Shown: positions 41,765 to 51,416, counted from the stretch's first letter. The stretch: 64,000 nt of DNA from Flavobacteriales bacterium UBA6057 (GCA_002428995.1 DIYJ01000010.1:1-64000), one strand, 5' to 3'. The notes: a model not told the origin generated them from the letters alone. Numbers and translations: made by a program.

Positions 41765-42984
41765 AGTCGTTCAAATCAATGCTGGTCTTTCTTCTCTTAG
41801 GTGCTGCGGTCAAGGCTCAGAATGCGGTGGGAATCAATACGGACAGCCCTGCTTCTTCTGCCGTGTTGGATGTGGTTTCCAGTGATAAGGGCGTGTTGCT
41901 GCCCCGCATGTCTGCTACCGAGAAGAATAGCATTTCCAGTCCTGATACCGGGTTGCTGATCTATCAAAATACGGGCACAGAAGGGTTCTACTTTTATGAT
42001 GGCAATTCGTGGGAGATCGTAGGAGACGATGGTGACTGGACATTGACACCTTCCTATCTCTACACAGATGCTGGGCTGCCCGTGGGCATTGGAACCACCA
42101 CGCCCGATGTAGAGTTGCATATCTACAGTGACGACAATCCCGAACTGAAAATCCAGCGCAGTAGCGCCTCAGATGAAGCCTCGCTTCGGTTCTACCGCAG
42201 CACAGGCTCGGGCACATTGGATGCGACCATAGGCGTGAATGATAATGAGGAACTCATTATTCAAAACCATGAGCAGGACAAGGATGTGAAGTTTTACATC
42301 AACGATGGTGGTTCGGATGAGCAGATCATGTATTTCGATGCCAGCAACAAGCGCGTGGGCTTCAACATCACCTCGGTGCCTCAGGAACTGATTCATGCAG
42401 ATGGCGTTATCCGCGCCAACAGCGGCTTCAAGGGTAACAACGGTTCTGCGTCTTCACCGACCTACCGCTTTTACAACGACAATAACAACGGCATGTACCT
42501 GGTGGGAACCGATCAGCTGGGCTTCTCGGCCGGTGGTTCGCTGAGTCTTCAGATCGAGAGTGGAAGCAGTGTGTCTCCCGGTTCTGACAATGGCTTTTCA
42601 TTGGGCACAGCAAGCCTGCGATGGACGGAGGTTTATGCGGTGAATGGAACCATCAATACTTCAGACAGCACATTGAAGAGAGACATCCGGCCGCTGCACT
42701 ATGGCCTGGAAGAAGTGCTCGCCATGAATCCAGTGACTTATCGATGGAAATCCGGCAATGATGACCTCAAAGTCGGTTTGTTGGCCCAGGAAGTCCGCGA
42801 GGTGGTTCCAGAAGCTGTGTACGGTGAAGTGGAAGGAGAACTTGGAATCAACTATGCCGAATTGCTGCCCGTGCTCATTCAAGCCATCCAGGACTTGCAA
42901 CAGGAAGTAGATGCTTTGTCTTCCCAGGTAGAAGTGCTTTCTGAGCAAAAAGACGTTTCTGAAGCCTCAGCTTCCGCGCCCTGA
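41761..42984 (+). CDS. Secreted fibre-like protein with C-terminal Peptidase_S74 chaperone domain
   Basis: 407 residues with a signal peptide (MKSFKSMLVFLLLGAAVKAQ). Segments AVGINTDSPASSAVLDVVSSDKGVLLPRMS and QRVGFNITSVPQ belong to a repetitive beta structure common in Bacteroidota. The C-terminal ~100 residues (DSTLKRDIRPLHYGLEEVLAMNPVTYRWK...) are an intramolecular chaperone auto-processing (Peptidase_S74) domain, which trimerises fibres and usually cuts itself off, here with a short coiled coil behind it (VDALSSQVEVL). It overlaps the T9SS protein's stop by four bases (ATGA). Lacks a T9SS tail, so its export route and link to the partner are open. Confidence 0.85.
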   Translation: MKSFKSMLVFLLLGAAVKAQNAVGINTDSPASSAVLDVVSSDKGVLLPRMSATEKNSISSPDTGLLIYQNTGTEGFYFYDGNSWEIVGDDGDWTLTPSYLYTDAGLPVGIGTTTPDVELHIYSDDNPELKIQRSSASDEASLRFYRSTGSGTLDATIGVNDNEELIIQNHEQDKDVKFYINDGGSDEQIMYFDASNKRVGFNITSVPQELIHADGVIRANSGFKGNNGSASSPTYRFYNDNNNGMYLVGTDQLGFSAGGSLSLQIESGSSVSPGSDNGFSLGTASLRWTEVYAVNGTINTSDSTLKRDIRPLHYGLEEVLAMNPVTYRWKSGNDDLKVGLLAQEVREVVPEAVYGEVEGELGINYAELLPVLIQAIQDLQQEVDALSSQVEVLSEQKDVSEASASAP

Positions 42985-45036
42985 TCAGCGCACTTCTGCG
43001 CCCGATTCAAAGTCTTTCGGAGGACTCACAAACGCCAGCTTACCGCTGCTGTCTTCGGCCATGAGAATCATGCCCTGGCTCTCGATTCCCTTGATCTTTC
43101 GAGGTTCCAAGTTGGTCAAGACGGTGACTTGACGGCCTATCACTTCTTCTGTGGTGTAGTGCTCGGCAATGCCGGATACGATGGTGCGCACCTCGCTACC
43201 GAGATCCACGGATAACTGCAACAGGCGATCGGCTTTCTTCACCTTTTCAGCTGTTTTGATCGTGCCGATGCGCATGTCCATCTTCGTAAAATCATCAAAG
43301 GCAATGTTGTCTTTGAAGGGACGCGCTTCAGGCTCTTCCTCTGCTTGTTGCTTAGCGGCTTTTGCTGCTTCTAACTTGTTGACCTGCTGTTCTACATCAG
43401 CATCCTCCACTTTCGTGAACAGCAATTTTGCGGCACCAATTTCATGCCCTTCCAGGAAACCTCGGAATACCTTGTCAATGCGTAGCATTTCTCGGATTCG
43501 ATCTGCAGTAGCTGGTAGAAATGTGTCAGAGACGTTCGCCAATTCCGCGCTGATGTGCAACGCGTTGAGCATGATTCCCTTTACAGCTTCAGGATCGGTC
43601 TTCTGCAACTTCCAGGGTTCTAAATCTGCCAGGTATTTGTTGCCGTAGCGGGCCAGGTTCATTGCTTCGGCCAGTGCGTCACGAAACTTAAAGGCGTCCA
43701 TGTGTGCACCGACCGCAGCTTTGATCTTTTCACATTGATCTTTGATCTCATCATCCACACTTCCCTCTGGGATGGCGCCCTGGTAATACTTGTTGGTCAA
43801 CACCACCACACGGTTGATAAAGTTCCCCAGGATGGCTACAAGTTCGTTGTTGACGCGTGCTTGAAAGTCCTTCCAGATGAATTCACTGTCTTTGCTCTCC
43901 GGAGCGATGGACGCGAGTACATAGCGCAATTCATCGGTACGCTCCGGGAAATCTTCCAGGTATTCATGCAGCCAAACCGCATGATTACGCGAAGTGGAAA
44001 TCTTATCTCCTTCCAGGTTCAGGAACTCATTGGCGGGCACGTTGATGGGAAGGTTAAACCCACCATGAGATTTTAAAAGGATCGGGAAAATGATGCAGTG
44101 AAAGACGATGTTGTCCTTTCCAATGAAGTGAATCATATCCGTGTCCGCATCCTTCCACCATCGTTCCCAGTCTTGCTCGTTACCCTGATCCTTCGCCCAT
44201 TGCTTGGTGGCAGAGATGTAGCCAATGGGAGCATCCAGCCAAACGTAAAGCACCTTGCCTTCTGTGCCTTCTATGGGCACCGGTACGCCCCAATCGAGGT
44301 CGCGGGTCATGGCGCGATCGTTCAGTCCTCCTTGAATCCAGCTCAGGCATTGACCTACCACGTGCTTCTTCCAGAGATTGGCGTCATGATGGGCATCTCC
44401 GTCCAGTTTTCCATCCTTGATGAAGGCCTCGATCCACTCTGCGTGGTCACCCATCGGCAAGTAGAAATGCCAGGTTTCCTTCAGTTCCGGCTTCGCACCA
44501 CTTAGGGTGGAGTGCGGATTGATCAGCTCTGCCGGGCTGAGCGTTTTGCCGCAGTTTTCACATTGGTCACCATAAGCCTGATCGTGACCGCAGTTCGGGC
44601 AGGTGCCCATGATGAAGCGATCAGCCAGAAACTGCTTCGCCTCTGGATCATACATCTGCTCGTTCACCACCTTTTTGAAGGCACCCTTCTCGTGAAGTTT
44701 CAGGAAGAAATCCTGCGAAGTCTGGTGGTGTAGCTCTGAGGAAGTGCGGTGGTAGATGTCGAAATCAATCCCAAAGTTCCTGAAGGCACTCTTGTTGATG
44801 TCGTGGAAGCGATCCACGATTTCCTTCGGTGTTGTTCCCTCCTTGATGGCCTTCATGGAAATGGCCGCTCCGTGCTCATCCGATCCGCACACAAACAGAA
44901 CATTCTCATGGCCGTGTTTTGCGCGGAGGTAGCGAACGTAGATGTCGGCAGGCAAATAAGCGCCAGCGATGTGTCCGATATGAAGCGGGCCGTTTGCATA
45001 GGGCAAGGCCGAAGTGATCAAGTGTCTTTTGGGCAT
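42985..45036 (-). CDS. metG: Methionyl-tRNA synthetase with C-terminal tRNA-binding domain
   Basis: 683 residues from ATG 45036, where MPKRHLITSALPYANGPLHIGH begins like other MetRS; the frame is open further upstream only by chance. It charges tRNA-Met. HIGH is at ~16-19, the zinc knuckle is CPNC...CENC (~150-170), and the KMSKS loop is KISTS in this subfamily. The last ~105 residues are an EMAP II-like tRNA-binding domain (FDDFTKMDMRIGTIKTAEKV...), separated from the anticodon domain by a charged linker with EAAKAAKQQAEEEPE. Length and domain order are normal for MetG. Confidence 0.96.
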   Translation of the reverse strand: MPKRHLITSALPYANGPLHIGHIAGAYLPADIYVRYLRAKHGHENVLFVCGSDEHGAAISMKAIKEGTTPKEIVDRFHDINKSAFRNFGIDFDIYHRTSSELHHQTSQDFFLKLHEKGAFKKVVNEQMYDPEAKQFLADRFIMGTCPNCGHDQAYGDQCENCGKTLSPAELINPHSTLSGAKPELKETWHFYLPMGDHAEWIEAFIKDGKLDGDAHHDANLWKKHVVGQCLSWIQGGLNDRAMTRDLDWGVPVPIEGTEGKVLYVWLDAPIGYISATKQWAKDQGNEQDWERWWKDADTDMIHFIGKDNIVFHCIIFPILLKSHGGFNLPINVPANEFLNLEGDKISTSRNHAVWLHEYLEDFPERTDELRYVLASIAPESKDSEFIWKDFQARVNNELVAILGNFINRVVVLTNKYYQGAIPEGSVDDEIKDQCEKIKAAVGAHMDAFKFRDALAEAMNLARYGNKYLADLEPWKLQKTDPEAVKGIMLNALHISAELANVSDTFLPATADRIREMLRIDKVFRGFLEGHEIGAAKLLFTKVEDADVEQQVNKLEAAKAAKQQAEEEPEARPFKDNIAFDDFTKMDMRIGTIKTAEKVKKADRLLQLSVDLGSEVRTIVSGIAEHYTTEEVIGRQVTVLTNLEPRKIKGIESQGMILMAEDSSGKLAFVSPPKDFESGAEVR

Positions 45037-45141
45037 TTTTTTCCTTGGTTCAAGGTTTTTAAGATCAAGGATCAAAGCAGCCAGAGGCTTTGAGCTTTCA
45101 TCCTTGAACTTTGATCTCAACTCTACCGCGAAAGTAGTTCT

Positions 45142-45194
45142 AAGGTTCAAAGATCAAGTGGCAAAGGCGCTGAACACTTTGATCTTTGAACCTT
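45142..45194. repeat. Palindromic intergenic repeat between metG and an LD-carboxypeptidase gene
   Basis: Perfect 16-bp arms AAGGTTCAAAGATCAA (45142-45157) and TTGATCTTTGAACCTT (45179-45194) enclose 21 nt. Further related pieces (CAAGGATCAAAG near 45065, CTTGAACTTTGATCTC near 45103) show that the same word is repeated several times across 45040-45215 in both orientations. It sits between divergent genes. Confidence 0.7.
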
Positions 45195-45234
45195 GATCTC
45201 CAAGCTTTGACCTTCACATCTCTACCTTAGCGCG

Positions 45235-46131
45235 ATGATTCAACCTGAGAGCCTTCAGAAAGGGGATGTTATTGCCTTGATCGCCACAGCCAAAAAGATC
45301 AATCCCGGAGAAATTGATGGAGCCATCGCTTTGATGGAGAGCTGGGGACTGAAGGTGGCTTGCGGACCTCATTTATATGCGGCTCATCATCAGTTTGCCG
45401 GCACCGATGCCGAGCGCGCTTCCGATCTGCAATGGGCGATTGATCATCCCGAAGCCAAGGCGGTGGTTTTTGCACGCGGTGGCTATGGAACTGTGCGCGT
45501 GCTGGATCATATTGATTGGAATCACTTTGTAGCACACCCCAAATGGCTCTGTGGATTCAGTGATCTCACCGTGTTGCACAGCCATGTGCTGGTGAATTTG
45601 GGGGTTGAAACACTGCACTCTTCCATGCCTATTTTCTTCAAGGATGGAAAGAGCAATGCTTCCAGCGACAGCCTGAAACGTGCACTCTTTGGGGAGCTCT
45701 CAAAGCTGGAATGGGAAAGTGATGCACTCAACCGCAAGGGAACGGGCCAGGGCATCTGTGTGGGTGGAAATCTGTCCGTGCTGTACTCGATTTCCGGTTC
45801 GGTGAGTGAAGTGGATTTTGAAGGCAAGGTGCTCTTTTTGGAGGATCTGACGGAATACCTCTACCACCTGGATCGCATGATGATGCAAATGAAGCGCAGT
45901 GGTCAGCTGTCCGAATTAGCCGGATTGGTAGTCGGGCAGTTCAGCGAGATGTCAGACAATCCCGTTCCTTTCGGAAAAACAGCGGAGGAGATCATTTTAG
46001 AGGCATGCTCGGAGTATGACTTTCCGATTGCCTTCAATGCACCGATTGGTCATGTGGAACACAACGAATCTGTGTTTCATGGCCGGAGCGTCACGCTGGA
46101 AGTAGGGACTTCATCCGTGCTGACCTTCTAA
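45235..46131 (+). CDS. LD-carboxypeptidase (peptidase family S66)
   Basis: 298 residues. It has the S66 signature: FARGGYGTVRVLDHID, GFSDLTVLH with the nucleophile Ser in GFSD, and the C-terminal APIGHVEHN with the catalytic His. The family removes the terminal D-Ala from tetrapeptides in peptidoglycan recycling, or cleaves microcin C-like compounds in MccF relatives. No signal peptide, so cytoplasmic. The stop overlaps the convergent stop of the next gene by four bases. TACCTTAG, one base off the -7 consensus, lies just before the start. Confidence 0.9.
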   Translation: MIQPESLQKGDVIALIATAKKINPGEIDGAIALMESWGLKVACGPHLYAAHHQFAGTDAERASDLQWAIDHPEAKAVVFARGGYGTVRVLDHIDWNHFVAHPKWLCGFSDLTVLHSHVLVNLGVETLHSSMPIFFKDGKSNASSDSLKRALFGELSKLEWESDALNRKGTGQGICVGGNLSVLYSISGSVSEVDFEGKVLFLEDLTEYLYHLDRMMMQMKRSGQLSELAGLVVGQFSEMSDNPVPFGKTAEEIILEACSEYDFPIAFNAPIGHVEHNESVFHGRSVTLEVGTSSVLTF

Positions 46132-47546
46132 GGCTTTTTCTTGTAAACCTCACACCAAGCCTTGTTGATTTCGAAGCGCTGGAGAAGTTCAAAGCCACTC
46201 AGGTCTTCAGGCTTGAAGTATTTTTCATTGTTGCTGAAAATGGCCCAGTCTGCACTGTTGACATCCGTAGTCAGGTTGACAAAGACTTGTTCCGGAGCTA
46301 CATAGCGAGGATAGTGACTCGATAGATTCTTTGTCATCAAAAAAGCAGCGGCTACACGATCTTCTGTGGCCGCCTCTGACTTTAGTACCTCAACGGCAGC
46401 TACCTGCGTGCGAATGGCATCAGCATAACCCATGGAATGATCAGAGCTCTTGCGGTTGCTCATGCTGAAATAGAGGCAAATGAAAGAGAGTACCGTAACC
46501 AATGCCGGGTGTATCCATTTCCTTATGGATGTTGCGAAGTGTATCGCTGCCGAAGCCAGGATGGTGAGCAGCGGAAACAGGCAAAGGATGTAGCGATTGG
46601 AGTAGAAATTGACGGCAGAAAAGAGCAGGTAGCCAGCGAGCACAAAAAACAGCAGCAGTGCGCGATCTGTATTGGGGTTGCGCCATTTTTTTCGTTGGTC
46701 GTAGAGCATCCAGATCAGTGCCGCTAAGGCAACAAAAAAGACCGCATTTCGGCCGAAGTAGAGAAAGAGGTAGGAGAAATAGCGAGAGAGTTGGTTGAAG
46801 AAAAAGTCAGCAGTCAGCGTCACAAATCCCGTGTGTCGCGGAAAAAGAAACCAGCCCTGAATGGCATATTGATCCAGGTAGAACAACAGATTGACCAATA
46901 CCGGAATAGCGAAGTGCCAGGAGTTTCGAAGGCGCAGCCATAAACTCTGGTCGCGCAGTCCGATAGCGAAGTGATAGACACCAAGCATTCCCAGTAGCGC
47001 GATGGCGGGCTCCTTGGTGAACAACATCAAACTTCCGCTCAGAATCGTCCAGCCTTTGCGCTTCTGGATGTACGCATAAAGTGTGGTCAGCAACAGCAGT
47101 GTGAGCAAAACCTCCGGCAGTTGAAACGAAGACTGCGCCAGGAAGACATTTTGAGCAAACAGCAGCAAAGCGGCCCCAATTCCGACCGATTCTCTGAAAA
47201 GAACACGCCCGAGCAAGAAGGTCATCCAAAGGCAGCCCATGGAAAGGAAGAGCGGGAGCAATCGTTGCAAAAACAGATGATCACCAACGAGCACGTTCCA
47301 ACTTGCTTGCAAAGCATAGTAGAGCAGAGGATGGCCGGTGGTGTAAATGGCAGGCGCTACATTGGAGCGGATTCCAATACCTTCTTCCACCATGTGACCA
47401 ATGGCGTAGCTATAGGGAAAAGCTTCATCCCAGTAGTGTGGAAGTCCCAGATCTTGCCACTTCATGGATAGCAGTGCCAGGCAAAGCATGGAAAGGACAA
47501 TCATCGGGATGTAGCGCTGCAATTGCATGAGGCTGCAAAATATCAC
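46128..47546 (-). CDS. Glycosyltransferase GT-C-like integral membrane protein
   Basis: 472 residues with about 10-11 membrane helices. A signature acidic pair in the first periplasmic loop (HYWDEAFPY) is typical of GT39/GT83 (ArnT/PMT) glycosyltransferases that use lipid-linked sugars. A C-terminal soluble region (from ~370) has an AVEVLKSEAATEDRV segment. The start could also be Met7 (47528). Divergent from the next GT-C-like gene with almost no space between starts. Substrate unknown; cell-surface glycan or T9SS cargo decoration is a guess. Confidence 0.75.
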   Translation of the reverse strand: MIFCSLMQLQRYIPMIVLSMLCLALLSMKWQDLGLPHYWDEAFPYSYAIGHMVEEGIGIRSNVAPAIYTTGHPLLYYALQASWNVLVGDHLFLQRLLPLFLSMGCLWMTFLLGRVLFRESVGIGAALLLFAQNVFLAQSSFQLPEVLLTLLLLTTLYAYIQKRKGWTILSGSLMLFTKEPAIALLGMLGVYHFAIGLRDQSLWLRLRNSWHFAIPVLVNLLFYLDQYAIQGWFLFPRHTGFVTLTADFFFNQLSRYFSYLFLYFGRNAVFFVALAALIWMLYDQRKKWRNPNTDRALLLFFVLAGYLLFSAVNFYSNRYILCLFPLLTILASAAIHFATSIRKWIHPALVTVLSFICLYFSMSNRKSSDHSMGYADAIRTQVAAVEVLKSEAATEDRVAAAFLMTKNLSSHYPRYVAPEQVFVNLTTDVNSADWAIFSNNEKYFKPEDLSGFELLQRFEINKAWCEVYKKKP

Positions 47547-47548
47547 AA

Positions 47549-49048
47549 ATGGTTTGTGGGTGTATTCCTTATCTGTCGTTTTGCTCCACCGATGGATGGT
47601 TTAAATTCACGACCTGCCTACGGGCTGCAACACAGAGAACATTGCTCAAACCCTACTTTGCCCACCTTCTGATTCTCCTGAAAGACTTTCGGTTCTGGCT
47701 TCTGGCTTCCGTGGTGCAGCGGCTCTTTTTCATTGATGTCGCTCCGTTGGAAATGGGGCACAACTGGCGTCAGACAACGGTGTGCATGGTCGCTCGAAAC
47801 TTCCTTGAGGTGGATCCCAACATCTTCTTCCCGAGGGTAGATATGGCTGGAGAACTCAGTGGAATCACGGGCATGGAGTTTCCATTGCTCAACTACATCA
47901 TTTACCTGTTCTCGGTCGTTCTGGGTTACGACCATTGGTATGGAAGGTTGATCAATCTGGTCGTGACCGCGCTTTCCCAATGGGCCTTCTATCGCTACCT
48001 GAAATCTGTGTTCAATCCTGAACTTGCGTTTCGCGCAAGCATGATTTTGCTGTTCTCATTGTTCTACATGTACAGCAGAAAGATCATGCCCGACACCTTT
48101 TCCATGGGGCTTTGCATGATCGGCATGTTTTCCTTGGAGCGCTTTGTAACAACCCGGAAGTGGCTGTGGTGGGGTTCCGGGGCTCTTTTTGTAGCGCTGG
48201 GTGTGCTTTCGAAGTTGCCTTCTGTATTGGTGTTGCCCTTGCTATTGCCGCTGTTGCAGTCCTCCAACTGGAGGGAGCGCGTGTTGACTTCTGCGGCCCT
48301 CCTGCCTGGAGCTGTTGCCTCCGCGCTTTGGTATTTCTACTGGTCGCCTCACCTCACGGATGCCTTTGGGTATCAACACTTTTTCATGGGAGCACCCGTT
48401 GCCGAGACGCTGAATAATCTTGGAAACAACCTAGGAGAAACCCTCAAGATGTTTTACGAACGACCGCTTGGATTCAGTGGCTTCCTGCTCTTCATGGGAG
48501 GCTTGTTAGTGCTGGCAAAACAGCGTGACTCTGCTCGCTTCGGCCTTTTGACAGTGCTTTTGCTTTTTGTGCCCTTCGTATTGCAGACGGGGGATAATTT
48601 CTACAAACACGAGTACTACATCATTCCCGTGATACCTGCGATGGCTTATGTTGCTGCCCGCGCTTTGCAGCTTTTGCCATCCCGAGTGCTGCCCTTTGTG
48701 TTGCTGATCGTTTGTGTGGAAGGATTAGCGCGCAGGTGGGACGATCAATTCATCAAACGCGGGAAGGAAATTGCGCACCTCGAGGAGATCATTGAACCGT
48801 ATGTGCAAGAAGATCAGCTTGTGGCGATCAACAGCGGGGTTTGGCCTACGGCACTCTATTTTGCCCATCGAAAAGGTTGGATTGCTTACAACGAGCAACT
48901 TCAGGATCCTGACTTTGTAGAACGGCTTCGGTCACGCGGATGTGCCTTTGTGCTGGTTATGAAAAAGCGCTTCGGATCGGAGATTGAACTTCCCTATGAA
49001 CGGGTGCTCGATCATGAACTTCTCATAATTTATCGCTTGCAGGAGTAG
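47549..49048 (+). CDS. GT-C-like integral membrane protein (PF13231-type)
   Basis: 499 residues. The first periplasmic loop has HNWRQTTVCMVARNFLEVDPNI and a PRVDMAG...EFPLLNY motif, a pattern of membrane glycosyltransferases of the GT39/PF13231 group. About 10 membrane helices follow and the last ~90 residues are soluble. The true start may be a TTG near 47641, because residues 1-30 look non-conserved. Second of two divergent relatives, which probably act on related lipid-linked sugars. Confidence 0.72.
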   Translation: MVCGCIPYLSFCSTDGWFKFTTCLRAATQRTLLKPYFAHLLILLKDFRFWLLASVVQRLFFIDVAPLEMGHNWRQTTVCMVARNFLEVDPNIFFPRVDMAGELSGITGMEFPLLNYIIYLFSVVLGYDHWYGRLINLVVTALSQWAFYRYLKSVFNPELAFRASMILLFSLFYMYSRKIMPDTFSMGLCMIGMFSLERFVTTRKWLWWGSGALFVALGVLSKLPSVLVLPLLLPLLQSSNWRERVLTSAALLPGAVASALWYFYWSPHLTDAFGYQHFFMGAPVAETLNNLGNNLGETLKMFYERPLGFSGFLLFMGGLLVLAKQRDSARFGLLTVLLLFVPFVLQTGDNFYKHEYYIIPVIPAMAYVAARALQLLPSRVLPFVLLIVCVEGLARRWDDQFIKRGKEIAHLEEIIEPYVQEDQLVAINSGVWPTALYFAHRKGWIAYNEQLQDPDFVERLRSRGCAFVLVMKKRFGSEIELPYERVLDHELLIIYRLQE

Positions 49049-49081
49049 GATTAAACCAGAAGGCGAACGAGGCATTCGAAC

Positions 49082-49444
49082 ATGGCAACACACAATGAAC
49101 TTGGCAAGAAAGGCGAAGAACTCGCCATCGCTCATCTTCGGAAATACGGCTACGAGATCCTCGATCGTAACTGGCGCTTCGGAAAGGAAGAGATCGACAT
49201 CATTGCCAGGATAGGGCAGGAGTTGGTCATTGCAGAAGTGAAAACGCGTCATTCCGACTTTTTCGGATCACCAGAAGAGTTTGTGAGCCGAAGCAAGCAA
49301 CAGCATTTGATCAAGGCGGCCAATGCCTATGTGGAAAAGAAGGATCTGGACCTGGAGGTGCGTTTTGATGTGATTGGAATCATCCTCAATTCCAAGGAGG
49401 AGCGAATTCACCACATCGAGGATGCCTTTCAACCGCGGTGGTAG
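49082..49444 (+). CDS. yraN: YraN family (UPF0102) endonuclease-like protein
   Basis: 120 residues. The family pattern is complete: GKKGEELAIAHLRKYGYEILDRNWR, EIDIIARIGQELVIAEVKTR and the C-terminal VRFDVIGI. The E..E...D.EVK arrangement is that of a restriction-endonuclease-like fold. Family members have been linked to DNA processing, but the biochemical role of YraN is not settled. The gene starts 33 nt after the membrane protein. Confidence 0.93.
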   Translation: MATHNELGKKGEELAIAHLRKYGYEILDRNWRFGKEEIDIIARIGQELVIAEVKTRHSDFFGSPEEFVSRSKQQHLIKAANAYVEKKDLDLEVRFDVIGIILNSKEERIHHIEDAFQPRW

Positions 49445-49507
49445 CATCAGGAAGTCTTGAGCTGACATAAGCTCTTGTTGGCCGGTTGAATGGTGTGTTT
49501 CAAAGTC

Positions 49508-49627
49508 GTCACCCTTCGAGACGGCACGCCTAGCGTGCCTCCTCAGGATGACTTGCCGTTGTGAAAGAGGATAAGAATATCCGTCATCCTGAGGAATGCC
49601 GCTTAGCGGCATGTCTCGAAGGGTGAC
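49508..49627. repeat. Two REP-like palindromic units in head-to-head arrangement
   Basis: GTCACCCTTCGAGAC (49508-49522) pairs perfectly with 49613-49627, and CCTCAGGATGAC (49541-49552) pairs perfectly with 49583-49594. Within each half a small hairpin (GGCACGCCTAGCGTGCC and ATGCCGCTTAGCGGCAT) fills the centre. So each unit is a stem-loop flanked by fixed words (CTTCGAGAC / TCCTCAGGATGA), and the second unit is the inverted first. Confidence 0.85.
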
Positions 49628-49663
49628 TCCACCAAACTCCTCCCTTCCAATCCATCTAACAAC

Positions 49664-49699
49664 AAAAAAGGCAGCCCTCCAAATCAAGAGGACTGCCTT
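49664..49699 (-). terminator. Terminator downstream of the 577-residue-frame secreted protein gene
   Basis: AAGGCAG (49668-49674) pairs with CTGCCTT (49693-49699), with a CCTC/GAGG extension. On the minus strand it is followed by a T-run (the AAAAAA at 49664-49669). Confidence 0.8.
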
Positions 49700-49720
49700 G
49701 CTACGATAGAGCTGCTTGTT

Positions 49721-51403
49721 CTAGTGCTTCAGCACTTTGCTGACTAGTTTCTGCGAATCATTGGTGAATACCACGAAGTAAATCCCGGACTGGTAGTCGC
49801 CCAGATCAATTCTGATGGCTTCGCCCGATGGTTGAACCTGAGATGAGAATACAGTTTCGCCCAAGGTGTTGGACACTACTAACTCACCAGACTCCGTCAG
49901 CTCTGAGATGACTACATCAAATTCAGCGTCTGCCGGATTTGGGTAAATGCTCATTTGGGAGGTTAAAGCTGTGCTTGCGTCCGCTGATTCTCCCCGCTTG
50001 GCGATGACAGTGCACAAGGTTGTCTGATTGCTCGGTAGAGAAGCGCAATTACCTCCAATTCCGTCAAAATCGCATTGCAAAGGGTTCTCATGGATTGGTA
50101 CGAGGACTTGTTCAGTTTCCTCGCTGTCGTAAGTGAGGCTCGTAAGGCAGGAGTTTTTAGTGGCAATCCAATCTGTTGAAACCACATCAAGTCGATAATC
50201 GCCTCCGGCTAAACGTGGACCAGCAAATACATAACCCTTGCCATCTGGCCTCTCAGCTAAGATTTCTTGGTTGAAGATGTAAGGGTGTTCACCGCTAAAC
50301 GTAGAGAATACACCGCCTCCATGAGTGTGGAAGTTGGTAGATGGCGCTTCGTAAATGAGCGTTTGATAGTTCGTGCCGTCATTTTTGTTAAACGCTGCCA
50401 GCCAGGGTGTTGCGTTGTCGGTTGATCCTGGAATGGTGTAGGTTCTGAAATATCCTGCAGCCACCAAAGCGTCATCCTGGTAATTGCCCTTCATCAGTTC
50501 AAAACCGGCTGCGTTTGTAACTCCTAGTTGAGGGTCGAGGCCGAGAACGTAGTGGTTTGAAATCGAAGGACCGCTGGTCACGTTGTCGATTACAGTGATT
50601 TCGGGATTGTGCGTGACACTGTTGTTCGACATCAGGAAAACCTGGTCGTCTGACTCGAAGTAAACAGCTGAAACTCCTACATGCTCGGAATTTGAGGCCT
50701 CGAAAGAGATGTTCGATGCAAGGGAGAGGTTGTCATCCAATGTGATCGCCATCACACTTTGAATTCCGTAATCGATGCTACCGGTGACAAAGAAGCCTTC
50801 AGGAATTTCCACGATGTCGTTGACCGATGCGTGTTCCAGTTGTGGACCAAAAAACTCATTTGCATTCACAAACGATAGGTTCTGATCAAGTTTCAACACC
50901 AGTGCCCGACTGTTCGTAAGAGGAAAAGCGAAGGGATCTTCAGAAATGGTACCTCCTACAATAATGGACTCTCCCTGGTTGGCTGAGATAATGTTTGTTC
51001 CCGCGCTGTGAATGAAGGTGGTGAGAACGGTCATGTCTTGGCACGCGCACGTGTTGTAGTCAAACGTTGCCACAATCAGCTGTTCATGTCCATTTACGAG
51101 CGTATATCCCGTTATGGCGATTTCACCGTTCACGATGGCCACATCCAGTGCACGGTCATCCGAAGACAGGTCCACGATTTGTTCACACGCGATGTTTCCA
51201 GTTGCATCCATTCGAATGACATGGATGTCCTGATCGCCCGAATCGAAAATGGTTCCAGCCAGCACCAGATCTTCAATTTCTCCATTGTATTCAATGGAAT
51301 AGTGGTTGAAGTCAGCGCTGCCCCGGTCAATGGTTGTTTGAAAGTTTTGGCCCACCAGCATACTGGTAGACAACAGACTGCAGATTAAAAGACGATAATT
51401 CAT
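49721..51403 (-). CDS. Secreted one-module beta-propeller-like protein with T9SS sorting domain
   Basis: 560 residues from ATG 51403 (MNYRLLICSLLSTSMLVGQ, a clean signal peptide); a longer frame to 51454 would add 17 residues without signal features. One ~440-residue module begins QNFQTTIDRGSADFNHYSIE and ends near YRLDVVSTDWIATKNSCL, then a linker and a YPNPADAEF type A sorting domain. It is a paralogue of the next upstream gene, which holds two such modules, and shares its 5' leader element. Function unknown; the repeats mention no catalytic motif. Confidence 0.78.
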   Translation of the reverse strand: MNYRLLICSLLSTSMLVGQNFQTTIDRGSADFNHYSIEYNGEIEDLVLAGTIFDSGDQDIHVIRMDATGNIACEQIVDLSSDDRALDVAIVNGEIAITGYTLVNGHEQLIVATFDYNTCACQDMTVLTTFIHSAGTNIISANQGESIIVGGTISEDPFAFPLTNSRALVLKLDQNLSFVNANEFFGPQLEHASVNDIVEIPEGFFVTGSIDYGIQSVMAITLDDNLSLASNISFEASNSEHVGVSAVYFESDDQVFLMSNNSVTHNPEITVIDNVTSGPSISNHYVLGLDPQLGVTNAAGFELMKGNYQDDALVAAGYFRTYTIPGSTDNATPWLAAFNKNDGTNYQTLIYEAPSTNFHTHGGGVFSTFSGEHPYIFNQEILAERPDGKGYVFAGPRLAGGDYRLDVVSTDWIATKNSCLTSLTYDSEETEQVLVPIHENPLQCDFDGIGGNCASLPSNQTTLCTVIAKRGESADASTALTSQMSIYPNPADAEFDVVISELTESGELVVSNTLGETVFSSQVQPSGEAIRIDLGDYQSGIYFVVFTNDSQKLVSKVLKH

Positions 51404-51416
51404 GGGTTTCAATTTT

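Noticed and set aside
47618..47980. Minus-strand open frame of 120 codons
   Set aside because: Antisense to the GT-C-like membrane protein, which has clear helices and family motifs.
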